From: Mycoplasma procyoni
GTDB lineage: Bacteria; Bacillota_I; Bacilli_A; Mycoplasmatales; Metamycoplasmataceae
Direction: 5' to 3'
Assembly (NCBI RefSeq): GCF_017052595.1
Contig: NZ_JAFIDB010000005.1
Span: 1-64,000 of the forward strand
DNA length: 64,000 nucleotides
Part shown: one piece after another, positions 1 through 11,101 of the stretch
How positions within the stretch are numbered: the stretch's first letter is position 1
Layout of the letters: the number at the start of each line of letters is the position of its first letter
Program-made: the position numbers and the translations under genes
The notes under the pieces: model-generated
Databases searched by the model: none
Seen by the model: the letters and a program-made list of their open reading frames with translations, nothing else
Told to the model about the DNA's origin: nothing

Positions 1-44
1 AAGGCAAGAAAAAGCAAGAAAAAAGTAAAAAAAGTTTTTGTTTG

Positions 45-101
45 CCTATATTTATGTAATAAATATAGGGTATAAAAAAATTCCTAAACTATTAGGAATT
101 T
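45..101. repeat. Two adjacent perfect inverted repeats
   Basis: Positions 45-55 and 59-69 form a perfect 11-bp stem with a 3-nt loop. Positions 78-87 and 92-101 form a perfect 10-bp stem with a 4-nt loop. On the minus strand the second hairpin is followed by a run of seven T, so it could end a minus-strand transcript. No gene covers either hairpin. Their role is unknown. Confidence 0.5.
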
Positions 102-108
102 GTATTAA

Positions 109-186
109 AAACTGGGAAACACAGGAAACACAATTACAAATACAGAAATTGAAGATGATATTGAATTAGAAGACCAAGACGAATAA
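109..186 (+). pseudogene. Possible C-terminal remnant of an acidic protein
   Basis: A short plus-strand reading frame without any start codon encodes an Asn/Thr-rich then strongly acidic tail ending ELEDQDE and a TAA stop. A good rho-independent terminator follows seven bases later, which suggests that a plus-strand gene used to end, or ends, here. Upstream the same frame is closed by TAA codons at 106 and 85, so the rest is missing or in another frame. It could be the degraded end of a lipoprotein or simply chance; confidence is low. Confidence 0.2.
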
Positions 187-192
187 AATACA

Positions 193-218
193 AAAACTCC
201 CTTTTGGGAGTTTTTTGC
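193..218 (+). terminator. Rho-independent terminator
   Basis: The perfect 9-bp stem AAAACTCCC/GGGAGTTTT with a TTTT loop is followed by TT and further T-rich sequence. It faces plus-strand transcription, although no intact plus-strand gene lies upstream in the window. Confidence 0.6.
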
Positions 219-265
219 TTTTGTAAAATTGAAAGACAAGATGATTTGCTTGTTTTGTTTTGATT

Positions 266-1666
266 TTAGTTTTCTTTTATTATTCAACGAATATTTTTCT
301 TACTTCCTTTAGCAAGTAACTTCCCTTCTTCTCTTAATATTTTTATTTTTCTACTTATTGTTCTTCTTGAAAGACCTGTAATTTCCTGTATTTCAGTAAT
401 TTTTATTTCAGGGTTGTTCCTCATAAGATATTCTATAGAATTTTCTCTTACAGAAACATTATATCCATTATTTTCTTTGTGTTCTACAACTCTTTTTTCT
501 TCATCTTCAACTATTAATTTGTATCTTAAATCATTGTTATTTAAGAATCAATTGTTTTCTTTTTTAGCAACATGGTTTCTATTAAAAATCACAACTAAAA
601 AAGAGTTTTTTGTAATACTGAAAACAGGTGCTTTTGGGAAATTTTCATACTCTCCAATTATCCTTTTTATTCCTGAAGCATAGTTTTCGGTTACTCCTAT
701 TTTTGTTAACAAGTTTATGATATTTGCATTTCTTGTTCCTATGTGTCCGTTTTTTATGTCTTCAAAAGTTAGATTACCAGATATTCCTCCCGGAGAAAAT
801 ACTTCTAATCTATCAAGATAAAATTTTAAAAATATATTAGATTCTACACTTCAATCTCTGTGACAAAAAGCATTTACAATCGCTTCTCTTAGTGCTTTTT
901 CTGGATAATCTGAAAGTTCTTCTCTTGAAACAGATCCATTTATGGTTGCTCTTCTTTGATTTATAAAATAAGAAATTTGAATAGCTTTATCGATTTGTTC
1001 AACGAGAGATCCTGTTAAATCTCTTTTATCTCTAAAATTACTGCTTAAATCTTCTGTTTCAAAAAGAGCAAATTTTGTTATATATGGGTTTTGATCACTT
1101 AATAAAAGTGCTGCATTATTGTATTTACCTGTTTCTTTGCTAATTAAATTTGATGAGTATGGATTGAATTGCATAGATAAATTCTGAAATCTTTGAGAAA
1201 TATAATTAAAAGTTAAATTTTGTTCTCTGCTTTCTAATTTTTCAAAATCTAAATAATTGGATTTTAAGACCATCTGTCTTCATTCGTGTTCGTTAGCTTT
1301 AACTGTCGAACTCCCTATTCTTATGTAAAAACTAGATGGTGAAACTCCTTCTTTATCATAAAAATAATATGGTTTATTTCTGCCTTCTTTCACAAAGATG
1401 ATAAAGCTGTTATTATCATTGTTTATTTCAATTAAATCTCTTGCATCTGAACTAAAAGAGTTTGTTATTATTTCAGTTAACTTTTCGGTTCACTGTTTTT
1501 TATTTTCCTTTATTTTCTCCAAATCTAAAGTTCCATTTTCATCTCTAACACCGAGGTGAATTTCTCCTCCTTTTGTATTCAAAAAACTTGCAATTACTTT
1601 TTTAATTTTTTGTGGTTCAGGTAAATCTCATTTAAATTCAACCTTATCATTTTCTCATTGTTTCAT
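266..1666 (-). CDS. Schlafen/AlbA_2-domain putative DNA-binding protein with C-terminal winged helix
   Basis: The protein is 466 aa. It starts at the ATG behind AAAGGA and contains several UGA Trp codons. Residues 9-40 match the AlbA_2 (Schlafen-type) fold: VEFKW near the start and a NTKGGEIHLGV loop that normally carries the nucleotide or nucleic-acid site. The middle region, with REAIVNAFCHRDW around residue 265 and a GGISGNL loop after it, matches the ATP-binding domain found with AlbA_2 in the family annotated as RecG-related or ATP-binding transcriptional regulators. The last 55 residues form a helix-turn-helix (TEIQEITGLSRRTISRKIK). Such proteins are usually annotated as regulators; some take part in phage defence. 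Its 5-prime side is occupied by the TGTGCCA array, a natural candidate target. The actual function is not known. Confidence 0.75.
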
Positions 1667-1710
1667 TTTGCATCCTTTAATTATAAAAAAAATATATATT
1701 TCTATTTTAC

Positions 1711-1916
1711 CATTTTATTGTGCCATTTTTGAGTTTATTGTGCCATTTAATGTGCCAAAATAAGGTTTATTGTGCCATTTTTGAGTTTATTGTGCCATTT
1801 AATGTGCCAAAATGCAGGTTTATTGTGCCATTTTTGAGTTTATTGTGCCATTTAATGTGCCAAAAATGGTTTTATTGTGCCAAAAAGCAAGTTTATTGTG
1901 CCATTTAATGTGCCAC
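1711..1916. repeat. Phased array of 12 TGTGCCA motifs (about 52-bp period)
   Basis: TGTGCCA begins at 1719, 1739, 1751, 1771, 1791, 1803, 1824, 1844, 1856, 1876, 1897 and 1909. The spacings are 20, 12, 20, 20, 12, 21, 20, 12, 20, 21 and 12. Most copies sit inside TTTATTGTGCCATTT or TTTAATGTGCCA, and the composite unit repeats about every 52-53 bp. There are no unique spacers, so this is not CRISPR. The array fills the gap between the serS terminator and the start of the AlbA_2-type gene, overlapping the place where that gene's promoter must lie. A weak TAAAAT -10-like element faces the gene at 1704-1709. Multiple operator sites for the neighbouring DNA-binding protein is the simplest reading (inference). 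Confidence 0.85.
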
Positions 1917-1926
1917 AATAAAAGAA

Positions 1927-1949
1927 AAAATAGAGTTTCCTCTATTTTA
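1927..1949 (-). terminator. serS terminator
   Basis: The inverted repeat AAATAGAG/CTCTATTT with a four-base loop overlaps the serS stop codon. On the minus strand it is followed by TTTCTTTTATT. Confidence 0.7.
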
Positions 1950-3218
1950 TCCTTTGATTTTTGTAATTCCATTCATGTAAGGAACTAATACTTTAGGAAC
2001 ATCAATTGTTCCATCTTCATTTTGGTATTGCTCTAAAATTGCTGCATAAACTCTGTCGATTGCAATTCCAGAACCATTAATTGTGTGAGCATATTCATTT
2101 TGCCCGTTTTCGTTTTTGTATCTTATTGAAGCTCTTCTTCCTTGGAAATCTCCAAAGTAAGAAATTGAAGAAACTTCTCTAAATCTTTGTTCTGAAGGTA
2201 GTCAAAGTTCTAAATCATATGTTTTCCTTGATGAAAACCCTGTATCTCCTGTAGAAAGAACTATTTTTCTATAAGGAATCTCAAGTTTTTCAAGAATACT
2301 TTCTGCATCTTTTACAGTTTTTTCAAACTCAACTAAAGAATCTTTTTCAGAAACAACTTTAACAAGTTCAACTTTATGGAACTCGTGAGAACGAATAAGT
2401 CCTTTTGTGTCTCTTCCTCCACTTCCAGATTCAGATCTATAACATTTTGTGTAACCCACAAATTTTACAGGGCTGCTTAAGTCTAAAATTTCGTCATTGT
2501 GATAGTTAGTAATTGTAACTTCCGCTGTTGGGATCATTCATAAATCATTGTTTTCAATTTTGTATAGATCTTCAGCAAATTTTGGCAATTGTCCTGTACC
2601 ATAAAGCATTTTTGATAAAACCATTGTTGGTGTTGTTAGTTCTGTATATCCATTTTCAACGTGAGTATCTAGCATGAAAGAAACTAAAGCCCTTACTAAT
2701 TTTGCTCCATCTTTTTTGAAAATTGCAAATCTTGAACCAGACATTTTAACAGCTCTTGTAAAATCTAAAATATCTAAATCAACCCCAATTTCATAGTGAG
2801 GTTTAATGTTTTTTACAAGTCCTCTACCTAATTTTTCGTTTGTATAAACTACAACGTTGTCATTATCATCAGCACCTACAGGAACATCTTCTAAAGGTAA
2901 ATTAGGTATTTTTAGTAACAATTCTTCAATTTCTTGATTTACAGAATTTGTAGTTTCAGAAATTTTTTCAATCTCTTCTTTGATTTTTTGAACTTCGTTT
3001 TTAATCTCTGTTACATCTTCTTTATTTCTAACTTTTTGTCCGATTTGAGCTGACAGTGAGTTTCTTGAGGCCTCAAGTTTTTGTTGCTCTGTCATTAAAG
3101 ATCCTCTTTGCTCTCCTAATTCAAAGACTCTTTCGACGATTGAAACATCAAATCCTCTTGTTTTTAACTTAGCAATAACTTCTTCTTTATTATTTAATAT
3201 AAACTTAATATTTAACAT
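1947..3218 (-). CDS. serS: Seryl-tRNA synthetase
   Basis: This 423-aa class II synthetase charges tRNA-Ser. The N-terminal third is the long antiparallel coiled-coil arm (heptad-rich Glu/Lys sequence, residues about 30-105) that grips the tRNA-Ser variable arm. The catalytic core follows, with TSEPTAEV-like sequence at MIPTAEVTI and motif 2 around [15 protein letters not shown]. Length is normal for the family. One internal UGA just before MIPTAEV reads as Trp. The start ATG lies 7 nt downstream of a TATAAT on the minus strand and has no Shine-Dalgarno, so the mRNA is probably leaderless. It is transcribed divergently from the RecD-like gene and ends at its own terminator. Confidence 0.97.
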
Positions 3219-3275
3219 AATTTAAATTATACTCCATCAATAAAAAAATATGCTTAATTATACTATAATTAAATT

Positions 3276-5420
3276 ATGAAGATTGTAACTGGGAAATTAT
3301 TTAGAATTCTATACTCAAGTTTTGACAAAACTTTTTTTGTCTATCTTTTTAGATCTGAACAGGATGGAAATGAACCTATTAAAATAGTTGCAAAGGATGA
3401 GCTTTTTAGTGATGTTTATTATGAACTTGAAATTAAAACAAAAAATCACCCAAAATATGGCGAATCTTATGAATTAATAAAGTGAAAATCAATAATTGAA
3501 AAGAATCAAAAAGGTGTTATTAACTACTTTTCATCCAGTATTTTCCAAGGAATTGGGCGTGTTATTGCAAACAAAATCTATGACAAATGAGGAGACAATG
3601 CAGCTGAAATACTCTCAAAAAATCCTAAATTAATTTTTGAAATTCAATCAGAAATAACACACAAAAAAGCTGAAATTATCTGTGCTGCTTTACAAAAAAA
3701 AGACATTGAAACAGAAATAAAGTCCCTTTTTGCATTACATAACCTTTCTAATTCTTTATTAAAAAAGCTAAAAGTTGTTTTTAATTTAGAAAAATATTGA
3801 GAAATTTTAAAAGAAAATCCTTATGATGTGTTAATGTCTGGGAATAAGTTTAATTTTAATGAAATAGATGCTTTAGCTCTTGCTTTAGGTTTTTCTGTTG
3901 ATAACCCAATTAGAATTCAATATTTAATTCTTGATAATATTTACAATATTTTAGATTCTCAAGGTGACACAAAATACAACAACCCCTTTTTAGGTTTCTC
4001 TAAAACTAATGAAAGATTTTACATTGAAAAAGAGTACTTTATTACTCTTTTTAAAGAGCTTTCTGCTCAAAAAAAACTCTTTGTAGATAAAGAAGAAAAG
4101 ACAGTAACACACTGATTTTTAAAGGAACAAGAAGAGTTTATTGTTAAGAATTTAATTGAAATAAGAAACAAAAAAACAAGTTTCAGTGATGTAATTGATT
4201 ATCCTGTTCTTCCTTCTTATCTTGATTCAATCCAAAAAGATGCGATAAACAGTTGTTTTGAGAATAATTTAATTGTTGTTACAGGTGGACCAGGTACAGG
4301 AAAAACAGAGATTTTAAAGCACATTTATAAAGGTTTTTTAAGCAGTTATAAAGAAAGTGACATGATCGTTTTAGCACCTACAGGAAGAGCTGCTTACAGA
4401 ATTTTTGAAAAGTCACAAATAAAAGCACAAACAATCCACTCTTTTTTAGAAGTAAGATCAGTCGAAGGTGATAATTTCTTTTTTGATTCTTTAAACAAAC
4501 AAGAGAAAAAAGTCTTGATTATTGATGAGTTTTCAATGGTTAACACAGATCTTTTTTGTGCTTTATTAAAGGGTCTTGATTTAGATAAATTACAGAAAAT
4601 CGTTTTAATTGGAGACAATAATCAAATCCCTTCTATTGGTTATGGAAATCTTTTAAGCGACTTTATAAATTCAAATGTCTTTGTTGTTAGTGAACTGAAA
4701 AATAACTATAGACAAAAAGATGGAAAGAGTATTATTGATGATGCAAACATGGTTAATAAAAATGAAGTTCCTGACTTAAATACAGAATTTTCCCTTTTTA
4801 TCGATACAAATCCTTTTAAAATTAACGATCAAATTCAAACTCTTTTAGAGCAAGCTCTTAAAAAATATCCAATTTCAGAAATCACTATTCTAGCACCTAT
4901 TTATGGAACTCATGTTGGAATTGATGCAATAAACTTATTTGTTCAACAGCTTTTATTTACAAAAAGAAATGCAGAAAGTTTTGAAATTAATGGAAAAACT
5001 TTCTATATTGGAGACAAAGTTATTCAAAATGAAAACGACTACAAACTCGACGTTTTAAACGGTGAAATAGGCTTTATAGAGCATGTTATTAAGTTTGAGT
5101 CTAAAATTGATTTTATTACAGTAAGATTTAATGAGCAAAAACTTATTAAATACAAACCTAGTGAGTTTGCTAAATATATTTCACTCGCTTACTGTGTTTC
5201 AATTCACAAATACCAAGGTTCAGAATCTAATTTTGTTATTGTCTTAATTTTTGAAAACTACAAAAACATGCTTACTAAAAAATTAATTTATACAGCAATG
5301 ACAAGGGCTAAATACTACTTAAGAGTCATCGGTGAAAGAGAAGCGTTTAATAGTTCTGTAAAAATCAACGACCGAGAAAGACAAACAAACATCTTAAAAT
5401 ACTTTAAAATCTTTCTTTAG
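3276..5420 (+). CDS. recD2: RecD2-type ATP-dependent DNA helicase
   Basis: A 714-aa SF1B helicase of the RecD2/YrrC type, found in bacteria without a RecBC partner. The N-terminal 300 residues contain an OB-like start and a helix-hairpin-helix-like region (FQGIGRVIANKI). The motor follows: Walker A TGGPGTGKT at about 336-344, Walker B IIDE with D417/E418, and the late motifs SIHKYQGSE near 640 and TAMTRAK near 675. The motor region is intact. Several UGA codons are Trp. TATAAT at 3264-3269 lies 6 nt before ATG with no ribosome-binding site, so the mRNA is probably leaderless. RecD2 acts in mismatch and replication-fork repair in other Firmicutes; the same is assumed here. Confidence 0.93.
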
Positions 5421-5454
5421 CCCTTTTTAATAAAAATTTTATATAATTTAAATT

Positions 5455-6018
5455 ATGAAATTAATAGTAGGTTTAGGAAATCCAGGAGACGAATACAAAA
5501 ACACAAAGCACAATGTGGGTTTTTGAGTCCTAGATAAAATTGCAAGCGACTTAAATTTAGAATTTGATAAAAATAAATTCAATGGTCTTTTTGTTAAAAC
5601 TGAAGACTATATTTTAGCCAAACCGCAAACTTATATGAATTTATCTGGTGAGTTTGTGAGTTCGCTTGCTAGCTTTTTTAAAATAAATATTGATGATATT
5701 TTAGTTATTTATGATGATATGGACTTTAAAATTGGTCAAGCAGCAATCAAGAATAACGGTTCTCCAGCAGGTCACAACGGAATGAAAAACATAATCGAAA
5801 AACTTGGAACAGATCAAATTAAAAGACTTAAAATTGGAATCGGAAGACCGGCTGATAAAAACAATAAAAATTATGTTTTAAGTCCTTTCAGTGATTCAGA
5901 AAAAGAAATTCTAGATAGGGTAATTGTAGAATCTTCTGAAGCTGCAATAGATTTTATTTCAAATGACATCAGAAGAGTTATAGAAAGATTTAATGCAAAA
6001 AACAAAAAAGCAAAATAA
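5455..6018 (+). CDS. pth: Peptidyl-tRNA hydrolase
   Basis: A 187-aa enzyme that cleaves the ester bond of peptidyl-tRNA released from stalled ribosomes. It shows the family N-terminus VGLGNPGDEYKNTKHNVGF with the catalytic His in KHNVG, then KPQTYMNLSG and the GSPAGHNGMKNI loop. Length is normal. The start ATG lies 7 nt after TATAAT (5442-5447) without a Shine-Dalgarno. The 3-prime end overlaps tilS by 26 bp in another frame, so the two are co-transcribed. The pth-tilS pairing is common in Firmicutes. Confidence 0.96.
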
Positions 6019-6889
6019 AAAATTTCTTCTTGCTGTAAGTGGTGGACCAGATTCTATGTTTATGCTTGAAAAATTTAAAGATAGAAACATAATTGTTGCA
6101 CATGTTAATTACAACAAAAGAGAAGATAGTTGAAAAGATCAAAAAATAGTAGAGGAATTTTGCAAAATACACAAAATTCCTTTATTTATTTATTCTGTAA
6201 GTGAAAGCGAATATACTGAAAAAGGTAATTTTCAATCTCTTGCAAGAAAAATAAGATATTCTTTTTTCAAAGAAATTTATGACAAAGAGTCTTGTGATGT
6301 TTTATTAATAGCTCACAACAAAGATGATTTTTTGGAAACCGCTCTGATGCAAAAAGAAAACAAAAGAAATCCTTTTTTTTGGGGAATTAAACAACAAAAT
6401 GTCTTACATTCTATGAATATTTATCGTCCTTTTTTGTTTAAAAAATGAAAAAAACAAATTGAAAATAACTTAATAAAAAGAAAAATCCCTTTTGCTATTG
6501 ATTATACTAATACATTAGATATTTATTCAAGAAATAAAATTAGAAATATTTATAGAAACAAACAAACAACTAAATGTTTTTTATTTTATAAGTTTAGGAT
6601 TAAAAACTTTTTTCTTCAAATAAAGGAAAAAAGAGTTTTAAAATCTTTTTCTAAATGAGAACTCAAAAATTTTTCAATTGATTTTCTGAAAAAAAATTCA
6701 AAAGTTTGTTTTTATTTGCTTTTTATATTTTTACATAAATTTTGCTTAAATATTGAATTAAGTACAAAAAAAATAAACTCAATAATAGAGTTTATTTTTG
6801 CTAATAATCAAGCTAAAAAATATAAATTAAGTGATTACTATTTTTTAGATAAAAGCAATAAGAAGTTAACAGTGATTTCTTATATGTAA
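5993..6889 (+). CDS. tilS: tRNA(Ile)-lysidine synthetase, short mollicute form
   Basis: The 298-aa protein modifies C34 of tRNA-Ile(CAU) to lysidine so that it reads AUA. The PP-loop ATP motif SGGPDSM sits at residues 16-22. Further conserved blocks are HVNYNKRE, then NFQSLARKIRY, then AHNKDD. Like other mycoplasma TilS proteins it lacks the C-terminal tRNA-binding domains, so it is much shorter than the E. coli enzyme. Base composition becomes extremely AT-rich in the second half. Translation starts inside the end of pth (26-bp overlap). ftsH, a frequent tilS neighbour, is far away here, at the right edge of the window. Confidence 0.9.
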
Positions 6890-6897
6890 ATTAAAAA

Positions 6898-8796
6898 CTA
6901 TCAAATTTTAACCATTTTTTCTTTTGAAACATACATTTTATCTTCTTTTTGGATGTTGTATGTTTGTTGGAATAGTTCTGAATTACCAAGAACTACATTA
7001 GCTCTAATTTTACCAGGTGAGTGAACGTCTGTTTCTAGTCTTCTTTTTGCTGCAGATTCTTTCATTTTGTTTCTTCAAGAAACTGCTCAAGCTTCAAAGA
7101 AATCTGTTGCACTGAAATCTTTTTCCATCTGTGCAGCTTCAAGCGCACAAGCAAACCCTCCAAGATCGGCTATGTTTTCAGAAACTGTTAATTGCCCATT
7201 TACTGGTCCAAATTCAGTTTCTCTTTTATCATATAACTCGATAGCTTTTTGTGTTCTTTCTTGGAATTGTTTTAAATCTTCTTCAGTTCATCAATTGTTT
7301 AATTTTCCGTTTTCATCAAATTGAGCACCATTATTGTCAAAGGCGTGTGAAATTTCGTGAGCTATAACAACTCCAATTGCTCCATAGTTTGCAGATTTAG
7401 ATCTTTTTGCATCATAATAAGGAGATGCAAGAATTGCTGCAGGGAATACAATGTGATTTTTCATCGGGTTAAAATATGCATTTACTGTTGCTGGTGACAT
7501 TGATCAATATTCTTTACTTTCATCTTTGTGGTAAAGAGAAAATGCATAGTCATTGTAAACTTTTGAGAAGGCGATGCTGTTTGAAACTAAATCCCCTCCT
7601 TGCTCATAAGTTGTTGTTTTAAAATTATCGTAATATGGCTGAATTTTTTCAGGGAAACCAATCATAACATCCATTTTTGAAAGTTTTAATAAAGCTTTTT
7701 CGATTGTTTCTTTTGATAATCATGTGTTTTCTTTTAGACGTTTTTTGTAAACTTCAATCATGTTGAAAACCATGTTTTCGATGTCTTTTTTAGCTTCTTT
7801 TCCAAAAAATTCATTTGCATAATATAGACCAAAAGGCATTGAGAATAGAGCATCTGCTTTATCATAAGCAAATTTTTCTAGCTGTCTTACTTCATCAATT
7901 GAGTTAATTTTTCTTGAAAATTCTGTTGCTTTTTCTCTTATTTTTTCACTTAAATCAGAACAGAAAGAAAGAACACTGAAAATAATCATAAAGGCTTTAT
8001 ATTTTTCAAAGTTTTCTTTTGAAAATAAAGAATCAAATTGTTCTGTAAATCTTAAATTTACAACAGAAGCTTCTGTAACTTTTTGCCCTACAGTTTTGTC
8101 TAAAATAGCGATAAAATCTGTATTTTTGGAAACTTTTTCTAACTCTTCTCTTAATTTTAAATTGTATAGAGAAACATAGTCAGCTTGTTCTAAAGCACTT
8201 AAAACGATGTCTTTATTGATGTTGTCAAATTCAAGAGCTAAATCTGCTAATTTTAGTGCTTCTTCTTTTGTTTTTCCATAGTCTACTAAAAGATCGACAA
8301 CCATGTTTTTTCAAGTTGCTAAAAAATCTTTTGCTTCCTCTTTTTCATAAGTTTCTTTTGCTGGAAGAATTGTAGAAGGACCATCTAGTCAAACAATTTT
8401 TCTTGAAGAATCTTTAAAGTCTTCGTGTAAAGAAATTCCAACAGGAAGTTGTGAAGTAGATCTTCAAAAATCTTGATCTTGTGCAAAAATTTCTTCAAAT
8501 GAATTTAGTTTCTCAAGTTTTTGGATGTGTTTTCTGATTGGTTCTCAACCTAATTCTTCTCTCTTTTTAACATCCATGATCATTGAAAAGTAATTCACCA
8601 TCTCTTTGATGTGTTTGTTGCTTGGTAATTCTCTTTTTTTAGTTGATCAGTCCATTAGAAGTGTTTTTAATAATTTTTCAAGCTCTAAATCAAGCTCCAC
8701 AAAGGCGCTTATGCTCGATCTATCGGCTGGTATTTGTGCTTTTCGTAGTCAGTCTTTGTTTATAAATTCATAAAAATCATTTTTTAATGTTTTCAT
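6898..8796 (-). CDS. pepO: M13-family metalloendopeptidase (PepO)
   Basis: This 632-aa zinc peptidase is of the neprilysin/PepO type. The active site HEISHAFD falls at residues 480-487 (H480, E481, H484). The third zinc ligand lies in SENIADLGG about 60 residues later, and the family's C-terminal block HSPGKIRANVVLGN is present. No signal peptide or membrane anchor is visible at the N-terminus, so it probably acts on peptides in the cytoplasm, feeding amino-acid supply. It starts behind AAAGGAG and lies just downstream of rlmH in the leftward dnaA-side gene run. Confidence 0.93.
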
Positions 8797-8805
8797 TTTT
8801 CTCCT

Positions 8806-9237
8806 TTATTTGTGATATTTTATGTTGTTTTTTATTGCTAATCCTCTGTAAATTTGTTCTACTAGCATAACTCTAAATAATTGGTGAGGAAAGGTCATTT
8901 TTGAAAAATTAATTTTGTTTTCAAAATATTCTTCTTCAACTCCGTTCGATCCACCTATTACAAAACAAATATTAGCTTCATCTAATAAATCCGAAAATTC
9001 TTCAGATGTTTTTTGTTTTCCTTGTAAAGAACACAAAAAAGTTTTTGTGTTTTTAGGAATTTTTTCAAGGATTTTTTCTGTTTCTTTTTTCTTTTTTAAA
9101 GATATATTTTCTTCGTTAATTTCTTTTATTTCTATTATGTTAAGTTCTCTGAAAAAGGAAATTTTCTTTTTATATTCACTTATTAGTGCTTCGAATTGTT
9201 TTTGAATATTTCCTACAGCAATTAGTGTTATTTTCAT
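8806..9237 (-). CDS. rlmH: 23S rRNA (pseudouridine1915-N3)-methyltransferase
   Basis: A 143-aa SPOUT methyltransferase. The family SAM-binding knot is seen in CFVIGGSNGVEEE and the C-terminal FPHQLFRVMLVEQIYRG block. It methylates pseudouridine 1915 of helix 69 in assembled ribosomes. The ATG shares one base with the mnmG stop (TAATG), so it is translationally coupled to mnmG. Synteny near dnaA is typical for Firmicutes. Confidence 0.95.
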   Translation of the reverse strand: MKITLIAVGNIQKQFEALISEYKKKISFFRELNIIEIKEINEENISLKKKKETEKILEKIPKNTKTFLCSLQGKQKTSEEFSDLLDEANICFVIGGSNGVEEEYFENKINFSKMTFPHQLFRVMLVEQIYRGLAIKNNIKYHK

Positions 9238-11057
9238 TATTTATGTCTTGAGTTTAAATAGAACATTAACATTTGAATATCAGCAGGGTTAATTCCACTA
9301 ATTCTTGAAGCTTGTCCAATTGTTGTTGGTCTTACTTTCTTAAGTTTATCTCTTGCTTCGGTTGCTAAATTATCAACTTGATCATAGTCAATATTTTCGG
9401 GAAGTTTCATTTTTTCTAAACGAATCATTTTTTGAGCTTCGTTTATTTGTTTTTGGATGTATCCTTCTAGTCTTGCGATGACGCTTAATTCATAACCAAA
9501 CTCAAAATCACCTAAAATATCTGTATAATCAACTTCAGGACGAGCTAACAATTGGAATTTTGATTGTCCATTTGTAGCATTATATTTTTGAGCAAGCTCA
9601 CTTTTTGAAGACACAAAGTCATTTTTTAATTCTTCCATTTTTTGATCGATACTTTGATATTTGTTCACAACTTTTTGGTATTCTTCTTCTGTGATCATTC
9701 CTGATTTTTGAGCGTATTTAGACATTCTGAAGTCAGCATTATCATTTCTTAAAAGTAGTCTATATTCCGCTCTTGAAGTTAGCATTCTGTAAGGTTCCTT
9801 TGTTCCTTTAGTTACTAAATCATCAATTAAAACACCTATATAACCATCATTTCTTAGGATTTCTATAGCTTCTTCGTTTTTTAGGTATTGAGCAGCATTA
9901 ATTCCCGCTATAAGCCCTTGTCCAGCTGCCTCTTCATAACCGCTTGTTCCGTTAATTTGTCCAGCTAAAAACAGACCGTTTAACAGTTTGCTTTCTAAAG
10001 ATTTTTTAAGTTGTAATGGGTCAATTGCGTCATATTCAATAGCATAAGCTCACTTTGCAACTCTTGCATTTTCAAGTCCTGGAATTGATTTTACCATCTC
10101 TTTTTGAACTTCAATAGGCATAGAAGTAGAAAGACCGTTTATGTACATTAAATCACCTTCTGCTGTTTCTGGTTCAAAAAAAATTTGGTGTCTTTCTTTA
10201 TCTCTAAAACGAACTATTTTATCCTCTACAGAAGGGCAATATCTTGGACCAACTCCATCAATAAGTCCTGAATACATACTTGAACGATCTAAATTTTCTA
10301 AGATGATTTCGTGTGTTTTTGGAGTTGTGTAAGTTAGATAACAGTGAACTTGTTTTTCAAGAATTCTTTCTGTTTTAAAACTAAAATTTAAAGGTTTATT
10401 TTCTAGAATTTCTTCTTCAACTTTTGAGAAATCAATTGAATCAGTTCAAATTCTTGGTGGAGTACCTGTTTTAAGTCTTAATAAATTAAAACCATTTTCT
10501 CTTAATCATTGCGAAAGATTAGAGGAAGTTCTTTGGCCGTCCGGTCCACTCTTTTCTACTTGGTCTCCCCTAAGGATTCTTGAGTCCATATAAGTACCTG
10601 TAGTTAGAATTACAGCGGGTGCTAAAAACTCCTCTCCGGTTTCTAAAACAACACCCTGAACTGTGTTTTCGTTTTTTAACAATGAAGTTACTATAGATTC
10701 TTTTATAGTAATATTTGGGTTTTGCTCCATTTCTTGAGCAATTATTTTTGAGTATTTTTCTTTGTCGATTTGAGCTCTAATCGCTCTTACAGCAGGCCCT
10801 TTAGATTCATTAAGCATCTTAATTTGAATCATTGCTCGATCAGCAAAAATTCCTTGAACTCCTCCAAGTGCGTCTATTTCTCTTGTGATAATCCCTTTTG
10901 CAGGACCTCCAATAGAAGGGTTGCAAGGCATTGAACCAATTTTGTCTTTCGATAAAGTCACTAGCAGAACTTTAAAGTTTTGTTTAGCAAGTGCAAAAGT
11001 TGCTTCAACCCCAGCGTGTCCCCCTCCTACTACTATTGCATCAAATTTGTTATTCAT
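9237..11057 (-). CDS. mnmG: tRNA uridine-34 5-carboxymethylaminomethyl modification enzyme, FAD subunit
   Basis: A 606-aa FAD protein that works with MnmE on U34 of tRNAs reading split codon boxes. Residues 9-19 form the dinucleotide-binding loop [11 protein letters not shown]. The GidA signatures [11 protein letters not shown] and [11 protein letters not shown] are present, and the C-terminus carries the tRNA-binding helical domain. Two UGA Trp codons interrupt the frame under the standard code. It follows the S4-domain gene in the leftward dnaA cluster and overlaps rlmH by one base. Confidence 0.97.
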
Positions 11058-11101
11058 TTTTCTCCTTTAAAAGAATAAATAAGGTGAGATTCACCTTATT
11101 A

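Noticed and set aside
1720-1908. 62-aa plus-strand reading frame rich in Cys/His
   Set aside because: It is only the translation of the TGTGCCA array; no ribosome-binding site and no gene-like composition.
1711-1916. CRISPR array
   Set aside because: The repeats are too short (7-15 bp) and the intervals are themselves repeated; there are no unique spacers and no cas genes in the window.
3276-5420. Broken recD with several frameshifts
   Set aside because: The apparent breaks are in-frame TGA codons read as Trp in mycoplasmas; the same applies to serS, mnmG, leuS, yidC, glpK, pgi, ulaA and others.
8915-9205. 96-aa plus-strand frame
   Set aside because: Fully covered by rlmH on the other strand, which has clear family motifs.
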